Origin: VRUE01 sp963753585
GTDB lineage: Bacteria > Actinomycetota > Thermoleophilia > Solirubrobacterales > 70-9
NCBI GenBank assembly: GCA_963753585.1
Contig: CAVWCU010000001.1
Span: 1-64,000, forward strand
Direction: 5' to 3'
Length of the DNA stretch: 64,000 nt
Positions within the stretch are counted from its first letter, which is position 1. Each line of letters starts with the position of its first letter. The notes below the pieces were generated by a model, which saw only the letters and a program-made list of their open reading frames with translations, made no database searches and was not told the DNA's origin. This document shows positions 1 through 9,460 of the stretch, in pieces. Both the position numbers and the translations under genes were made by a program.

Positions 1-1393
1 GCCGAGGGTCTCGAGCATCTCCTCGACGCGGACGAACTTGACCCGGGGGCGGCCGTGCGGCTCGCCGCGGCCGACCTCGGCCTGGTCGATCGCCTGCCAG
101 TCCTCGAAGCTGACGTAGCGGACGCCGCGCTCGGCGAGCAGGTCCTCGACCGCCGCGGGGTCGGGGCTCTCGGGGCTCGAGCAGGGTCTGCGACTCGACG
201 TCGGCGAGCAGGTGCTGGACGGTCTCCAGCGCGTCTTTCTTGTTGGTGCCGATCACGCCGGAGGGGCCGCGCTTGATCCAGCCCGCCGTGTAGTGGCCGA
301 CCTTGTGGCCGGAGTCGTGGGAGTCGAGCACGCGCCCGCCCTCGTTGAGGATCAGGCCGCGCTTCTCGTCGAAGGGGACGCCCTCGATCGGGATGCCGGT
401 GTAGCCGACCGAGCGCAGGACCAGGCCGCACTCGAGCTCTTCGCGCTCGCCGGTGTCCTTGGCGCGCAGCGTGCCGCCTTCCTCGACCAGCTCGTTGCGG
501 CCGATCGACGATCTTCTCGACCTTGCCGTCGCCCTTGATCTCGACCGGCGAGGCGAGGAAGCGCAGGACGATCCGCTGCTGCTTGCCCTCCGGCTCGCGC
601 TGGGAGAACTCGCGCAGCGTCTCGACGTTGACCCGGGTCGTCTTGTCGGCCTCGTCGGACTCGAGGAAGGCGGCGCTGGCGGGGTCGAGCTCGACCTCGG
701 CCGGGTCGACGATGACGTCGGCGTCCTCCATCTCGCCCAGCTCCTTGATCTCCGGGTTGGTGAAGGCGGCCTGGACCGGGCCCGCGGCGGCCGAGCACGA
801 CGATCTCGCGGATCTGCTTGCGGTCGAGCAGCTCGATCGCGTGGTCGGCGGTGTCGGTCTGGCGCAGCTCGTGGTCGGTCAGCGCCAGCATCCGGGCGAC
901 GTCCATCGCCACGTTGCCGTTGCCGATCACGACCGCGCGCTCGCAGGAGAGGTCGAACTCGTCGTCGGCGTAGTCGGGGTGGGCGTTGTACCAGCCGACG
1001 AAGGCGGTGGCGGCGTGGCTGCCGGGCAGCTCCTCGCCGGGGATGCCGAGCTGGCGGTCGGTCTCGCAGCCGACCGTGAAGACGATCGCGTGGTAGAGCC
1101 GCTCGAGGTCCTCGACCTCGATGTCGTGGCCGACCTTGACGTTGCCGAAGAAGCGGAAGCCCTCGCGGGCCGCGGTTTTTTCGTAGACCCGGATCACCGA
1201 CTTGATCTTCGGGTGGTCGGGGGCGACGCCGCCGCGGACCAGGCCGAAGGGGGTGGGGAGGCGGTCGAAGAGGTCGACCTGGGCGTGCAGCGTCCTCGTC
1301 TTTGAGGATGTGCTCGGCGGCGTAGAAGCCGGACGGGCCGGCGCCGACGATGGCGACGCGGAGGGGGTTCTCTGGGGTTCCGATCTTGGTCAT
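1..1393 (-). CDS. Ferredoxin/flavodoxin--NADP+ reductase, FprA-like (3' end outside window, frameshifted)
   Basis: FAD- and NADP-dependent oxidoreductase of the adrenodoxin-reductase/FprA type, which passes electrons between NADPH and ferredoxin in the cytoplasm. The start (ATG at 1393) is followed by an FAD-binding GAGPSGFYAAEH motif. Further on come PTPFGLVRGGVAPDH and the NADP-binding VIGNGNVAMDVARM segment, all typical of the family. About 464 codons are present, so only the extreme C-terminus is missing at the window edge. The reading frame breaks near 180, 515, 783 and 1290; each break is repaired by removing one base, usually a G after a C. I therefore read this as one intact gene with consensus errors, not a pseudogene. 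It runs in frame behind a PAS-like fragment. It could donate electrons to the P450 further along, but nothing here shows that. Confidence 0.85.
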   Translation of the reverse strand, partial: MTKIGTPENPLRVAIVGAGPSGFYAAEHILKDEDAARPGRPLRPPPHPLRPGPRRRRPRPPEDQVGDPGLRKNRGPRGLPLLRQRQGRPRHRGRGPRAALPRDRLHGRLRDRPPARHPRRGAARQPRRHRLRRLVQRPPRLRRRRVRPLLRARGRDRQRQRGDGRRPDAGADRPRAAPDRHRRPRDRAARPQADPRDRRARPPRARSRPPSPTRRSRSWARWRTPTSSSTRPRSSSTPPAPPSSSPTRPTRRPGSTSRRCASSPSASRRASSSGSSCASSPRRSRSRATARSRRSSIGRNELVEEGGTLRAKDTGEREELECGLVLRSVGYTGIPIEGVPFDEKRGLILNEGGRVLDSHDSGHKVGHYTAGWIKRGPSGVIGTNKKDALETVQHLLADVESQTLLEPREPRPRGGRGPARRARRPLRQLRGLAGDRPGRGRPRRAARPPPGQVRPRRGDARDPR

Positions 1394-1589
1394 GTGGACT
1401 CGGAGCTGGATGGGTGCGTCCGCGCGACGCGAGATAGCGGAAGCGGCGAGCTGGTCCCAGAGCGAGCGGCCGAGGACTGGCGCCGGCTCCCTCCCAGCCG
1501 TTCTCCGCGGCGAAGCGGTAGTAGCCGTCGTCGACCTTGATCAGGCGATCCTGCTCGTCGATCGCGTAGCTGAGCGTCTCGACGGTCAC
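1394..1589 (-). pseudogene. PAS-like N-terminal fragment abutting the reductase gene
   Basis: From a GTG at 1589 the sequence encodes MTVETLSYAIDEQDRLIKVD followed by a WEGAG...LGRSLWDQLA stretch. This resembles the first half of small stand-alone PAS-type sensor proteins (a Y-x-I-D opening and a G-x-x-LWD turn). One base has to be removed near 1485 to keep the frame. After the LWD motif the rest of a PAS fold is absent. The repaired frame has no stop and runs through about 20 residues straight into the ATG of the FprA-like reductase. It may be the stump of a deleted PAS gene or an N-terminal extension of the reductase. I cannot decide between these. Confidence 0.4.
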
Positions 1590-1614
1590 GGAGGCTCAGT
1601 CGATTATCGGTCAC

Positions 1615-2334
1615 TCAGGTACGGGTGAAGCTTGACCGCGCCGGCGGGTCCGCGGCGACGCTGGCGGTGCCGTCGAGAGCGTCGAGCGCCTTGCGCACCG
1701 ACATCGCCACGCAGGTGAAGATCGGCGTCTCGCGCTCGGTGTAGTCGCTCGACTCGGTCGGGCGCAGCTCCTGCACCAGGTCGAGGAACATCGCCCGGGT
1801 CGTCGCCCTCGAAGGCGACGACGAACTCCTGGTCGTCGAGGCCGAAGGAGTAGGAGGTGTTGATCGTGATCTCCGGGTAGCGGCGGCCGACCTCGATGTG
1901 GCTTTTCATGATCCGTCCCCGCTCCTCCGCCGGCAGCCCGTACCAGCGGCGCTGCTTGACCATCGGGTAGAGGAAGAGGTACTTGCGCTCGGAGACGCAG
2001 ATCTCCGGCCGCGCCTCCTCCTCGGAGTAGGGCGAGCGTTTGGTCATCGAGAGGAACGAGTAGGGCGTCTCGGCCCACTTCGCCAGGCCGCTCTGGCCGA
2101 GCACGACGTGGAAGGTGTGCAGATCGTCGAGGTTGGGGCTCTGGCTGAGCAGGACCAGGTCGACGTCGCCGCGCGTGCCTATGGTTGAGTAGGCGCGCAG
2201 CGAGCGGTCGAGGGCGAAGTCCTCGCAGGCGGCGAGGAACTCCGCTTGTCGGCGGCGCGCAGCTCGGCGTCGCGGCGGCGCCAGGCGGGATCGATCTTGA
2301 AGAACGTGAACTTGGCGAAAGTGCGGTCGGCCAT
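1615..2334 (-). CDS. hemQ: HemQ-type coproheme decarboxylase (chlorite dismutase family), frameshifted
   Basis: HemQ converts coproheme III to heme b by two oxidative decarboxylations, the last step of the coproporphyrin-dependent heme pathway of Gram-positive bacteria. The protein (about 240 aa, the family length) starts MADRTFAKFTFFKIDPAWRR. It contains YLFLYPMVKQRRWYGLP, then ERGRIMKSHIEVGRRYP, whose His is the expected proximal heme ligand, and a C-terminal FTCVAMSVRKALDAL helix. Two single-base breaks, near 2247 and 1797, interrupt the frame; the second is explained by an extra G in a C-ATG context. With the frame corrected, the stop is the TGA at 1615-1617. It is divergent from the next membrane gene, with 26 bp between starts. 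Only the heme end-step is visible here; no other hem gene lies in the window. Confidence 0.88.
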
Positions 2335-2360
2335 CGGGGTCACGATAGCGCCGCTCGGCC

Positions 2361-3556
2361 GTGATCGCGGTGGCGATCGGGGTGCTGCTCGCGCTGCGCC
2401 TGGCCGGTGCCGGCTTCGACGGCGACCCGCTGGCGGTTGCGGCTGACGCGGCGCCCGACGACCGCCTCTGGGAGGTCGGCGACCGCCGCGGGCCGGTGAT
2501 CGGCATCACACTGCTGGTCTGGCTCGTGGCTTCGGGCTGGCGATGGCTGTGGACCGCGGGCGGGCCGGCCGCTCGCGGCGCGTCTGCTCGCCCTCGCGCT
2601 CGTCTATGCTGCCGCTGGTCTCCTGGCCGCGGCCGCGCTGGAGCCGAGCGCGCGCTCGAACGGCTGCTGGCTGATGCTCGGCACGCCGGTGCTGGCCGCT
2701 CTGACCCTGGCCGCGCTCGGCGGCTACCGGGCGCTGGCGTCGCCTGCGCGGCGACCGTGCTCGCCTACGCGGTCGACGTGGTCGCCGGCTCGCCGCTGAC
2801 CCGCTCTCGCTGCTCGGCCCCAACCCCGGCCTCGGGGACCGCTTCTACGGGATCGGCAACGAGCTGGAGGCGCTCCTGGCGGTGCTGGTCGTGGCCGGGA
2901 CGGGCGCGGCGCTGACCGGGTTACGTGCCCGAGCGCGTCAAAGCGCACGCGCCGCGTGGCCCCGCGGCCTTCCTCGTCGTCGCGGCGGTGCTCTCGCTTT
3001 CGTCTTCGCCTCCGGCCGCTACGGCGCCGACGTCGGCGCGGCGATCGTGCTGCCGCTCGGCGCCGCCGTCGCCGCGGCGCTGCTCGCGCGGCCGCCGCGC
3101 GCTTGGCGCTGCTCGCGCTTCGCGATCGCCGATCCCGGCCCTGGCGCTGCTCGCCGCTGGCGGACCTGCTCAGCGGCGCCGACGCCCACCTCACCCGCAC
3201 GGTGCTCGACGCCGCAGCGGCGGCGACGCGCCGACGTCGCTCGGCGCCGGCTGCAGCAGTCGGCGCACAGCTTCGCCCGGCCGATCCTGCTCGTCTTCCT
3301 GCCGCGTGGTCGCTCGCCGTCGCTGTCGTCGCCTGGGTCCGGCGCGAGCGGATCGCCGCCTGGCTGCACGGCCGTCCCGCGATGCGCGCCGGCCTCGCCG
3401 GCGCGCTCGCGGCGACCGCTCGTCGGCACCCTCGCCAACGACTCCGGCGCCCTGCTGCTCGAGATCGGCAGCCGCCTATCTGCTCGTCTTCGCTCGGCTA
3501 TCGCCTGGGCCGAGAGCGGCGCCCGGATGCAGACCCGGGACATCGTCTACCCTTAG
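2361..3556 (+). CDS. Polytopic membrane protein with a GIGNE motif, frameshifted
   Basis: A heavily frameshifted coding stretch whose pieces together encode an integral membrane protein of about 395 aa. The first helix is MIAVAIGVLLALRLAGAG. The middle contains the most recognisable segment, LLGPNPGLGDRFYGIGNELE, followed by several Ala/Leu/Val-rich membrane spans, a GRYGADVGAA loop and a late LANDSGALLLEIG segment. Bacterial membrane proteins with a similar G-x-RF/YYGIGNE loop are annotated only as hypothetical, so I give no function. The GTG at 2361 gives a sensible hydrophobic N-terminus. The end at 3556 follows one of two possible frames and is uncertain. It lies 6 bp upstream of the glycosyltransferase fusion and could be co-transcribed with it, so envelope biogenesis is a guess from context only. 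Confidence 0.6.
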
Positions 3557-3562
3557 CGCTTC

Positions 3563-5877
3563 GTGCGCATCGCCCTCGTCTCGCCATATTCCTGGACCTA
3601 TCAGGGCGGCGTGAACCGGCACGTCGAGGCGCTCGCCGAGGAGTTCCTCGGGCGTGGCCACGACGTCCGGGTGCTCGCCCCCTTCGACCCGCCCGACCGC
3701 CTCAGCCGGGTCGCTGCACCGTGCGCCGCGCCGAGCGCGCGAGCTGCCCGACTACCTGATCCCGCTCGGCCGCACGGTCGGCTTCGGCGCCAACGGCGCG
3801 GTCTCCAACCTCTCGCCGTTCCCGCCGGCGGCGTCGTCGAGCTGCGCCGGGAGCTGCGCCGGGGCGACTACGACGTCGTCCACGTCCACGAGCCGCTGGT
3901 GCCGCTGGTCGGCTGGAACGCGGCGCTCGGCGCCCGCGCGCCCGTCGTCGGCACCTTCCACGCCTACTCGACCAAGGCGCTCCCCAACCACATCGCCAAC
4001 GCGCTCGGCGCCCGCCGCATGTTCAACCGGCTCTCCGCGCGGATCGCCGTCTCCGAGGCGGCCGCCTGGACCGGCCGGCGCTGGTTCGGCGGCCACTACG
4101 AGATCGATCCCCAACGGCGTCGACGTCGACGGCGGCGCCGAGCGGGCCGAAGCCGCCGAGCGAGGAGCTGCGTGTCGCTCTTCGTCGGCCGCGCCGAGGA
4201 GCGCAAGGGCCTGCCGGTCCTGCTGACCGCCTTCGACGCGCTGGTCGAGCACGTGCCCAGCCGCCTCACCGTGATCGGCGCCGAGCGCGAGGACGTGCTC
4301 CGCTATCTCGCCGACCCCGAGACGATGCGCTCGATCGACGTGCGCGGCCGCGTCTCCGGCGAGGAGCTCTGGCGACGCCTGCACGAGGCCGACGTGCTCT
4401 GCGCGCCCTCGCTCTCCGGCGAGAGCTTCGGCATGGTCCTGACCGAGGCCTTCGCCGCCGGCACGCCGGTCGATCGCCTCCGCCATCGCCGGCTACAGCG
4501 ACGTCGTCACCGACGGCGTCGACGGCGTCCTGGTCCCGCCCGGCGACCCGCAGCGGCTGGCCGAGGAGCTGCAGCGCGCGTACCACGAGCCCGAGCGGCT
4601 GGCGGCGATGGGCGCGGCGGCCCGCGCAGAGCGCCGAGCGCTACGCCTGGCCGCGCGTCGCCGACCGGGTCACCGAGGTCTACGAGCGGGCGATCGAGGC
4701 GCCCGAGCCCCGGGCGCCGGTCGAGCGGGTCGCCCACTGGGCCGGCGTCAGGCCGGCCGACGGCGGCCCGCCGCAGCCCGCCGCAGCGGCTGCCCTCGCT
4801 CGACCCGCCCCTGGCGCAGAGCGGCAGCCGCAGGCGGCGGATCGCGCGCCGCGTCGGCCTCGGCGTCGCCGGCGTCGCTCGGCGTCGGCCTGACCGCGCT
4901 CGCGGCGCAGAAGATCGGCGTCGACAACGTCGTCGAGAGCATCGTCCGCTCCGACCTCGACCTGGGTCCTGGTCGCCTGCGCGCTGATGGCGCTCTCGCT
5001 CTTCTTCCGCGCCGCCTCCTGGTACTGGATCGTGCGCGCCGCGCTGCCCAACCGGCCGGTGCGGCGCCGCGACGTCACCTCGGCGACGATGATCGGCGTG
5101 CTGATGTCGGCGACCCTGCCGGCGCGGCTCGGCGAGCCGGCGCGGGCGATGATCGCTGGCGCGGCGGATCGGCCGCATGCGCGAGACCTTCCCGGTGCTG
5201 CTCGGCACCCTCGTCTCGCAGACCGCTGCTCAACATCGTCGCCCTGGCGCTGCTCGGCGTGATCATCGTCTCCAGCACCGACCTCTTCCACTCCAGCACC
5301 GAGAAGCTCTTCCTCTTCAGCCTCGTGCCGCTCGCTGCTGCTCGTCGTCGTTCTGCCGCGCCGGCGCTGGTGCGCCGCAACGGCAACGGCCGCGTTGCCC
5401 GGCTCGGCGCCGGCGCTGCACCGGGCGCTGGTGCAGGTGCGGGCCGGCCTCGCCGTCTTCAGCGAGCCGCGCCGCGGCGTCGTCGCCAGCGCCGCGCAGC
5501 TCGCCGCCTGGGCGATCCAGCTCGCCGCCTGCTGGGCGCTGTTCGCTGCCCTCGGGCTCGACGACCAGGCCGGGATCGGCGCTGCTGCGGCGGTTCTCTT
5601 CGCGGTCAACGTGACCGCCGTAGTGCCGGCGACCCCTCCAACATCGGCGTCTTCCAGCTCGCCGTGATCAGCGTCCTGCACACCGGCTTCGGGCATCGGC
5701 ACCGCCGACGCACTTGCCTACGGCGTCATCCTGCAGGCGGTCGAGATCGCCACCGCCGTGGCCCTCGGCCTGCCCTCGCTGGTTCGCGAGGGGATGACCT
5801 GGAGCGACCTGCGCGTGCAGGCGCTCTCGGCCTCGCCCGCGCGCTTGCAGCCGCACCCGACGCGCGAACGCGTCTAG
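3563..5877 (+). CDS. PimA-like glycosyltransferase (GT4) fused to an LPG-synthase-type membrane domain, frameshifted
   Basis: The N-terminal 380 or so residues are a GT-B glycosyltransferase of family 4: MRIALVSPYSWTYQGGVNRH, the GTFHAYSTKALPNH loop, SLFVGRAEERKGLPVLL, and the nucleotide-sugar end APSLSGESFGMVLTEAFAAG (E-x7-E type). This closely matches PimA-like phosphatidylinositol mannosyltransferases. After a linker, the remaining 380 residues carry 7-8 hydrophobic segments with LMSATLPARLGEPARAMI and NIGVFQLAVISVLHTGFGIG, the signature of the lysylphosphatidylglycerol-synthase transmembrane (UPF0104) family. About ten single-base frameshifts interrupt it. Most are one extra G after C, and removing them yields one continuous protein of about 770 aa. 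The likely role is cytoplasmic glycosylation of a lipid coupled to its transfer or flipping; the fusion suggests but does not prove this. Its stop overlaps that of the convergent metH. Confidence 0.8.
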
Positions 5878-8800
5878 GCCTCGGCCGGCTCGCGCTCGGG
5901 CGGCAGCACGCCGCCCCTCTCGGTGCCGGCGATCAGCTCGTCGGGGGCATCGTTCTCGGGGATGAAGCCGGACTTCATGCCGAAATAGACGGCCTGGGGG
6001 TGGTGGGCGACGATCGCCACCGTCGACTGCTCTGGCATCACGGCGTAGCCGTCAGAGAGGGTCATGCCGATCTCCTCGAGCTCGAGCAGGCGCCAGACCT
6101 TCTCGTGCTCGGACTGGTCGGGGCAGGCTGGGTATCCCCAGGAGTAGCGGCGGCCCTGGTCGAGCGGGATTGCCAGCTCACGGCGGACCTCGGAGTGCAG
6201 CCACTCGGCCAGTCCCTCAGCGGCCTGCACGCCGATCCCGTGGGCGATAGAGCTGCTCGGCGAACTCGCCTTCCCGCTCCAGCCGCTCGATCAGCTCGGT
6301 CACCTCGGGGCCGACGGTGACGCCCTGCAGGGCGACGACGTCGCGCTCGCCCGACTCCAACGGGCGGAAGAAGTCGGCGAGGCAGATGCGGTCGTGCTTG
6401 GGCTGGCGCGGGAAGACGAGCCGCTCGAGCTCGCGCTCCGGATCGCCGGGGTCGAAGACGACCAGCTCGTTGCCGTCGGCCGCCGCCGGGAAGTATCCGA
6501 GCCTGGCCCGCGGGTGAAGGTAGTCCTGCTCGCGCCACATGCGCTCGAGGCGAGGGGCGAAGCCCTCCTCGCCGTCTGCTCCCTCGACCAGCTTGCGCCA
6601 GGCCTCGCCCTTGACGCCGCGCCCGCCCCAGTGCAGCTTGAAGAGCACGTGGCGGTCGAGGTGGGGGAAGACCTCGTCGAGGTCGATCTCGACCTCGCGC
6701 ACGCCCCAGAAGGGGGGCTCGGGGATCGGCACGTCGGTGCGGGCGGCGGAACGGACGCTTGCGTCGGTGATCGGCGGCCCGTCGTCGACCCTCGCCGGCT
6801 TCTCGCGCAGCTCCTGTGCCTCGGCGCGGATCCGGGCGACCAGCGCCTCGCGTGCCTCCGCGTCGACCAGGGCGTCCATCGTGTCGAGGCCCTGGAAGGC
6901 GTCCTTGCAGTAGAAGACGCCCGGTTCGTAGACCTCGTCGGACTCCTTGCCCTGGGGGTAGAGCGTGCGACGGCCGAAGTCGCGGTTGATCGCCGCGCCG
7001 CCGATCAACACCGGGAAGCCGAGCCCGCGCTGGTGCAGCTCCTGGACGCAGATCGGCATCTGCTTGGAGGTCGAGACGAGCAGGGCGGAGAGGCCGATCG
7101 CGTCGGCCTCGTTCTCGACCGCGGCCTCGATGATCGCGTCGACCGGGACCTGCTTGCCGAGGTCGATCACGGTGTAGCCGTTGTTGGTAAGGATCGTGTT
7201 GACCAGCGACTTGCCGATGTCGTGCACGTCGCCGAAGACGGTGGCGATCACCACCTTGCCCTTGGTGTGGCCATCGATCCGGTCGAGGTAGTTCTCCAGC
7301 TGCGCGACGGCGCGCTTCATCGCTTCCGCCGACTGCAGGACGAAGGGCAGGATCAGTTCGCCGGCGCCGAACTTGTCGCCGACCTCCTTCATCGCCGGCA
7401 GCAGGACCTCGTTCAGCGTCGGCACGGCGCCGATCTTCTCGACCGAGCGGTCGATCCACTCCTCGACCCCCTCCTTCTTGCGGCGCAGGATGTGCCAGTG
7501 CAGGGCCTCCTCGGGCTCCATGCCCTCGGTCGGGTCGCCCGCCTCCTCGGCGGCCTCCTCGCCCTTGGACTCGAAGTGGGCGATGAAGCGCTCCAGCGCG
7601 TCCTCGCGGCGGTCGAAGACGAGGTCGTCGGTCAGCTCGCGCTCCTCGGCGGAGATCTCCGAGTAGGGGGTGATGTGGTTGGGGTTGACCATCGCCAGGT
7701 CGAGGCCGGCCTCGACGCAGTGGTGCAGGAAGACCGAGTTGAGCACCGCGCGCGGCCGGCGGCGAGACGCCGAAGGAGACGTTCGAGACGCCGAGCGAGG
7801 TCTTCACGCCTGGCAGCTCGGCCTTGATCCGACGGATGCCCTCGATCGTCTCCACCGCGGAGGGCTGCCACTCCTCCTCGCCGGTCGTGAGCGTGAAGGT
7901 GAGCGCGTCGAAGATCAGCGCCTCGGGATCGAGACCGTGCTCCGCGCAGGCGATGTCGCGGATGCGCTTGGCGATCTCGACCTTGCGCTCTGCCGTCTTC
8001 GCCATCCCGACCTCGTCGATCGTCAGCGCGATCAGCGCCGCGCCGTGGGCCTTGGCGATCGGCACGACGACATCGGCCTTCTCGCGGCCGGCCTCGAGGT
8101 TGATCGAGTTGACGATCGCCCGCCCGGGGATCTGCTCCAGCGCTGCCGCGGATCACCTCCGGCTCGGTCGAGTCGACCTGGATCGGCGCCGGCTGGGTCA
8201 GCGAGATTCGCTTCACCACTGTTGCCATCTGCTCGTCCTCGTCGGAGCGCTCGGTCAGCGCCACGCAGACGTCGAGCACGTGGGCACCGCCTTCGACCTG
8301 GTCCTCGGCGACCTGGACCAGGCCGTCGTAGTCGTCGGCGAGCAGCAGTTCCTTCGCCTTGCGCGAGCCCTGCGAGTTGACCCGCTCGCCGACCAGCGTC
8401 GGCCGCGGTTCCTGCACAAGCGGGGTGGCGGTCATCATCGAGGAGAGCTGGGTGGGACCCGGCGTCGGCCGCCCGCCCGGCGCCCGCCCGTCGACTCGCT
8501 CGCGGATCGCGGCGATGTGCGCCGGCGTCGTGCCGCAGCAGCCGCCGACGATGTCGACGCCGTAGCGCTCGACGAACTCGCCCAGGGTCGCCGCCAGCGG
8601 CTCGGGCTCTTCGGGGAAGATCGTCTCGCCATCGGGCCCCTGCAGCGGCAGGCCGGCGTTGGGTATGCAGTGAACCGGCAGCGGGCTGTTCTCGCCGAGG
8701 AAGCGGATCGCGTCGCGCATGTCCTCGGGCCCGGTCGAGCAGTTGAGCCCGATCACGTCGACGTCGAGCGCCGCCAGAGTCGTCAGCACGGCCTGGATGT

Positions 8801-9413
8801 CGGTGCCGAGCAGCATCTTGCCGCCCTGAGGCAGGAGCGAGACGCTGGTCTGGATCGGCAGCCGCCGGCCGCTCGTCGCGAAGGCCTCGCGGGCGCCGAA
8901 GATCGCCGCCTTCACCTCGAGGATGTCCTGCGCGGTCTCGACGATGATCAGGTCGGCGCCGCCTTCGACCAGGCCCCGCGCCTGCTCGGCGAAGACCTCG
9001 ACCAGGCGGGCGAAGGAGATGTCGCCGAGGGTCGGGTCGGTGGATGCGGGGAGGAACCCGGTCGGCCCGATCGAGCCGGCGACGAAGCGGTCGGGGCCTG
9101 CAGCCTTACGGGCGATCTCCGCTGCCTTGACGTTGATCTCCAGCGTGTGCTCGCCCAGGCCCCACTCTTCGAGCTTCAGCCGAGAGCCCTGGAAGGTGTC
9201 GGTCTCGACCACCTCGGCGCCGGCGTCCAGCATCGAGGCGTGCACGCCCTCGATCACGTCGGGCCGGTTCAGCACCAGCGCCTCGTGGCACTTTCCGGCA
9301 AGCCCGCCGTAGTCCTCCTGGGTCAGCTCGAACTGCTCCAGGGTCGCGCCCATGCCGCCGTCGAAGACGACGACGCGCTCGCGCGTAGCGGCTATGAAGT
9401 CACGCTCGGCCAT
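5874..9413 (-). CDS. metH: Cobalamin-dependent methionine synthase, frameshifted
   Basis: Transfers the methyl group of 5-methyltetrahydrofolate to homocysteine via cobalamin. All four modules can be seen over about 1180 aa. First is the homocysteine domain with zinc Cys (VIGLNCSTGPED, then IVGGCCGTTPAHI). Next comes the pterin domain (LVGERVNSQGSRKAKELL). The B12 domain has the DVHDIG ligand motif (VFGDVHDIGKSLVNTILTNN) and SALLVSTSKQMP. Last is the reactivation domain (YPACPDQSEHEKVWRLLE with a C-terminal GYAVMPEQSTVAIVAHHPQA). The start is the ATG at 9413 (MAERDFIAATRERVVVFDGG). Three single-base breaks, near 8145, 7750 and 6246, split the frame; two are explained by an extra G. Length and domain order are normal. 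Its TAG overlaps the stop of the convergent glycosyltransferase gene (5874-5877). Confidence 0.95.
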
Positions 9414-9460
9414 GGTCCAAGAGGCTACCGGGGAGGCCGAATTCCCCCGCAGCGTCGGTC

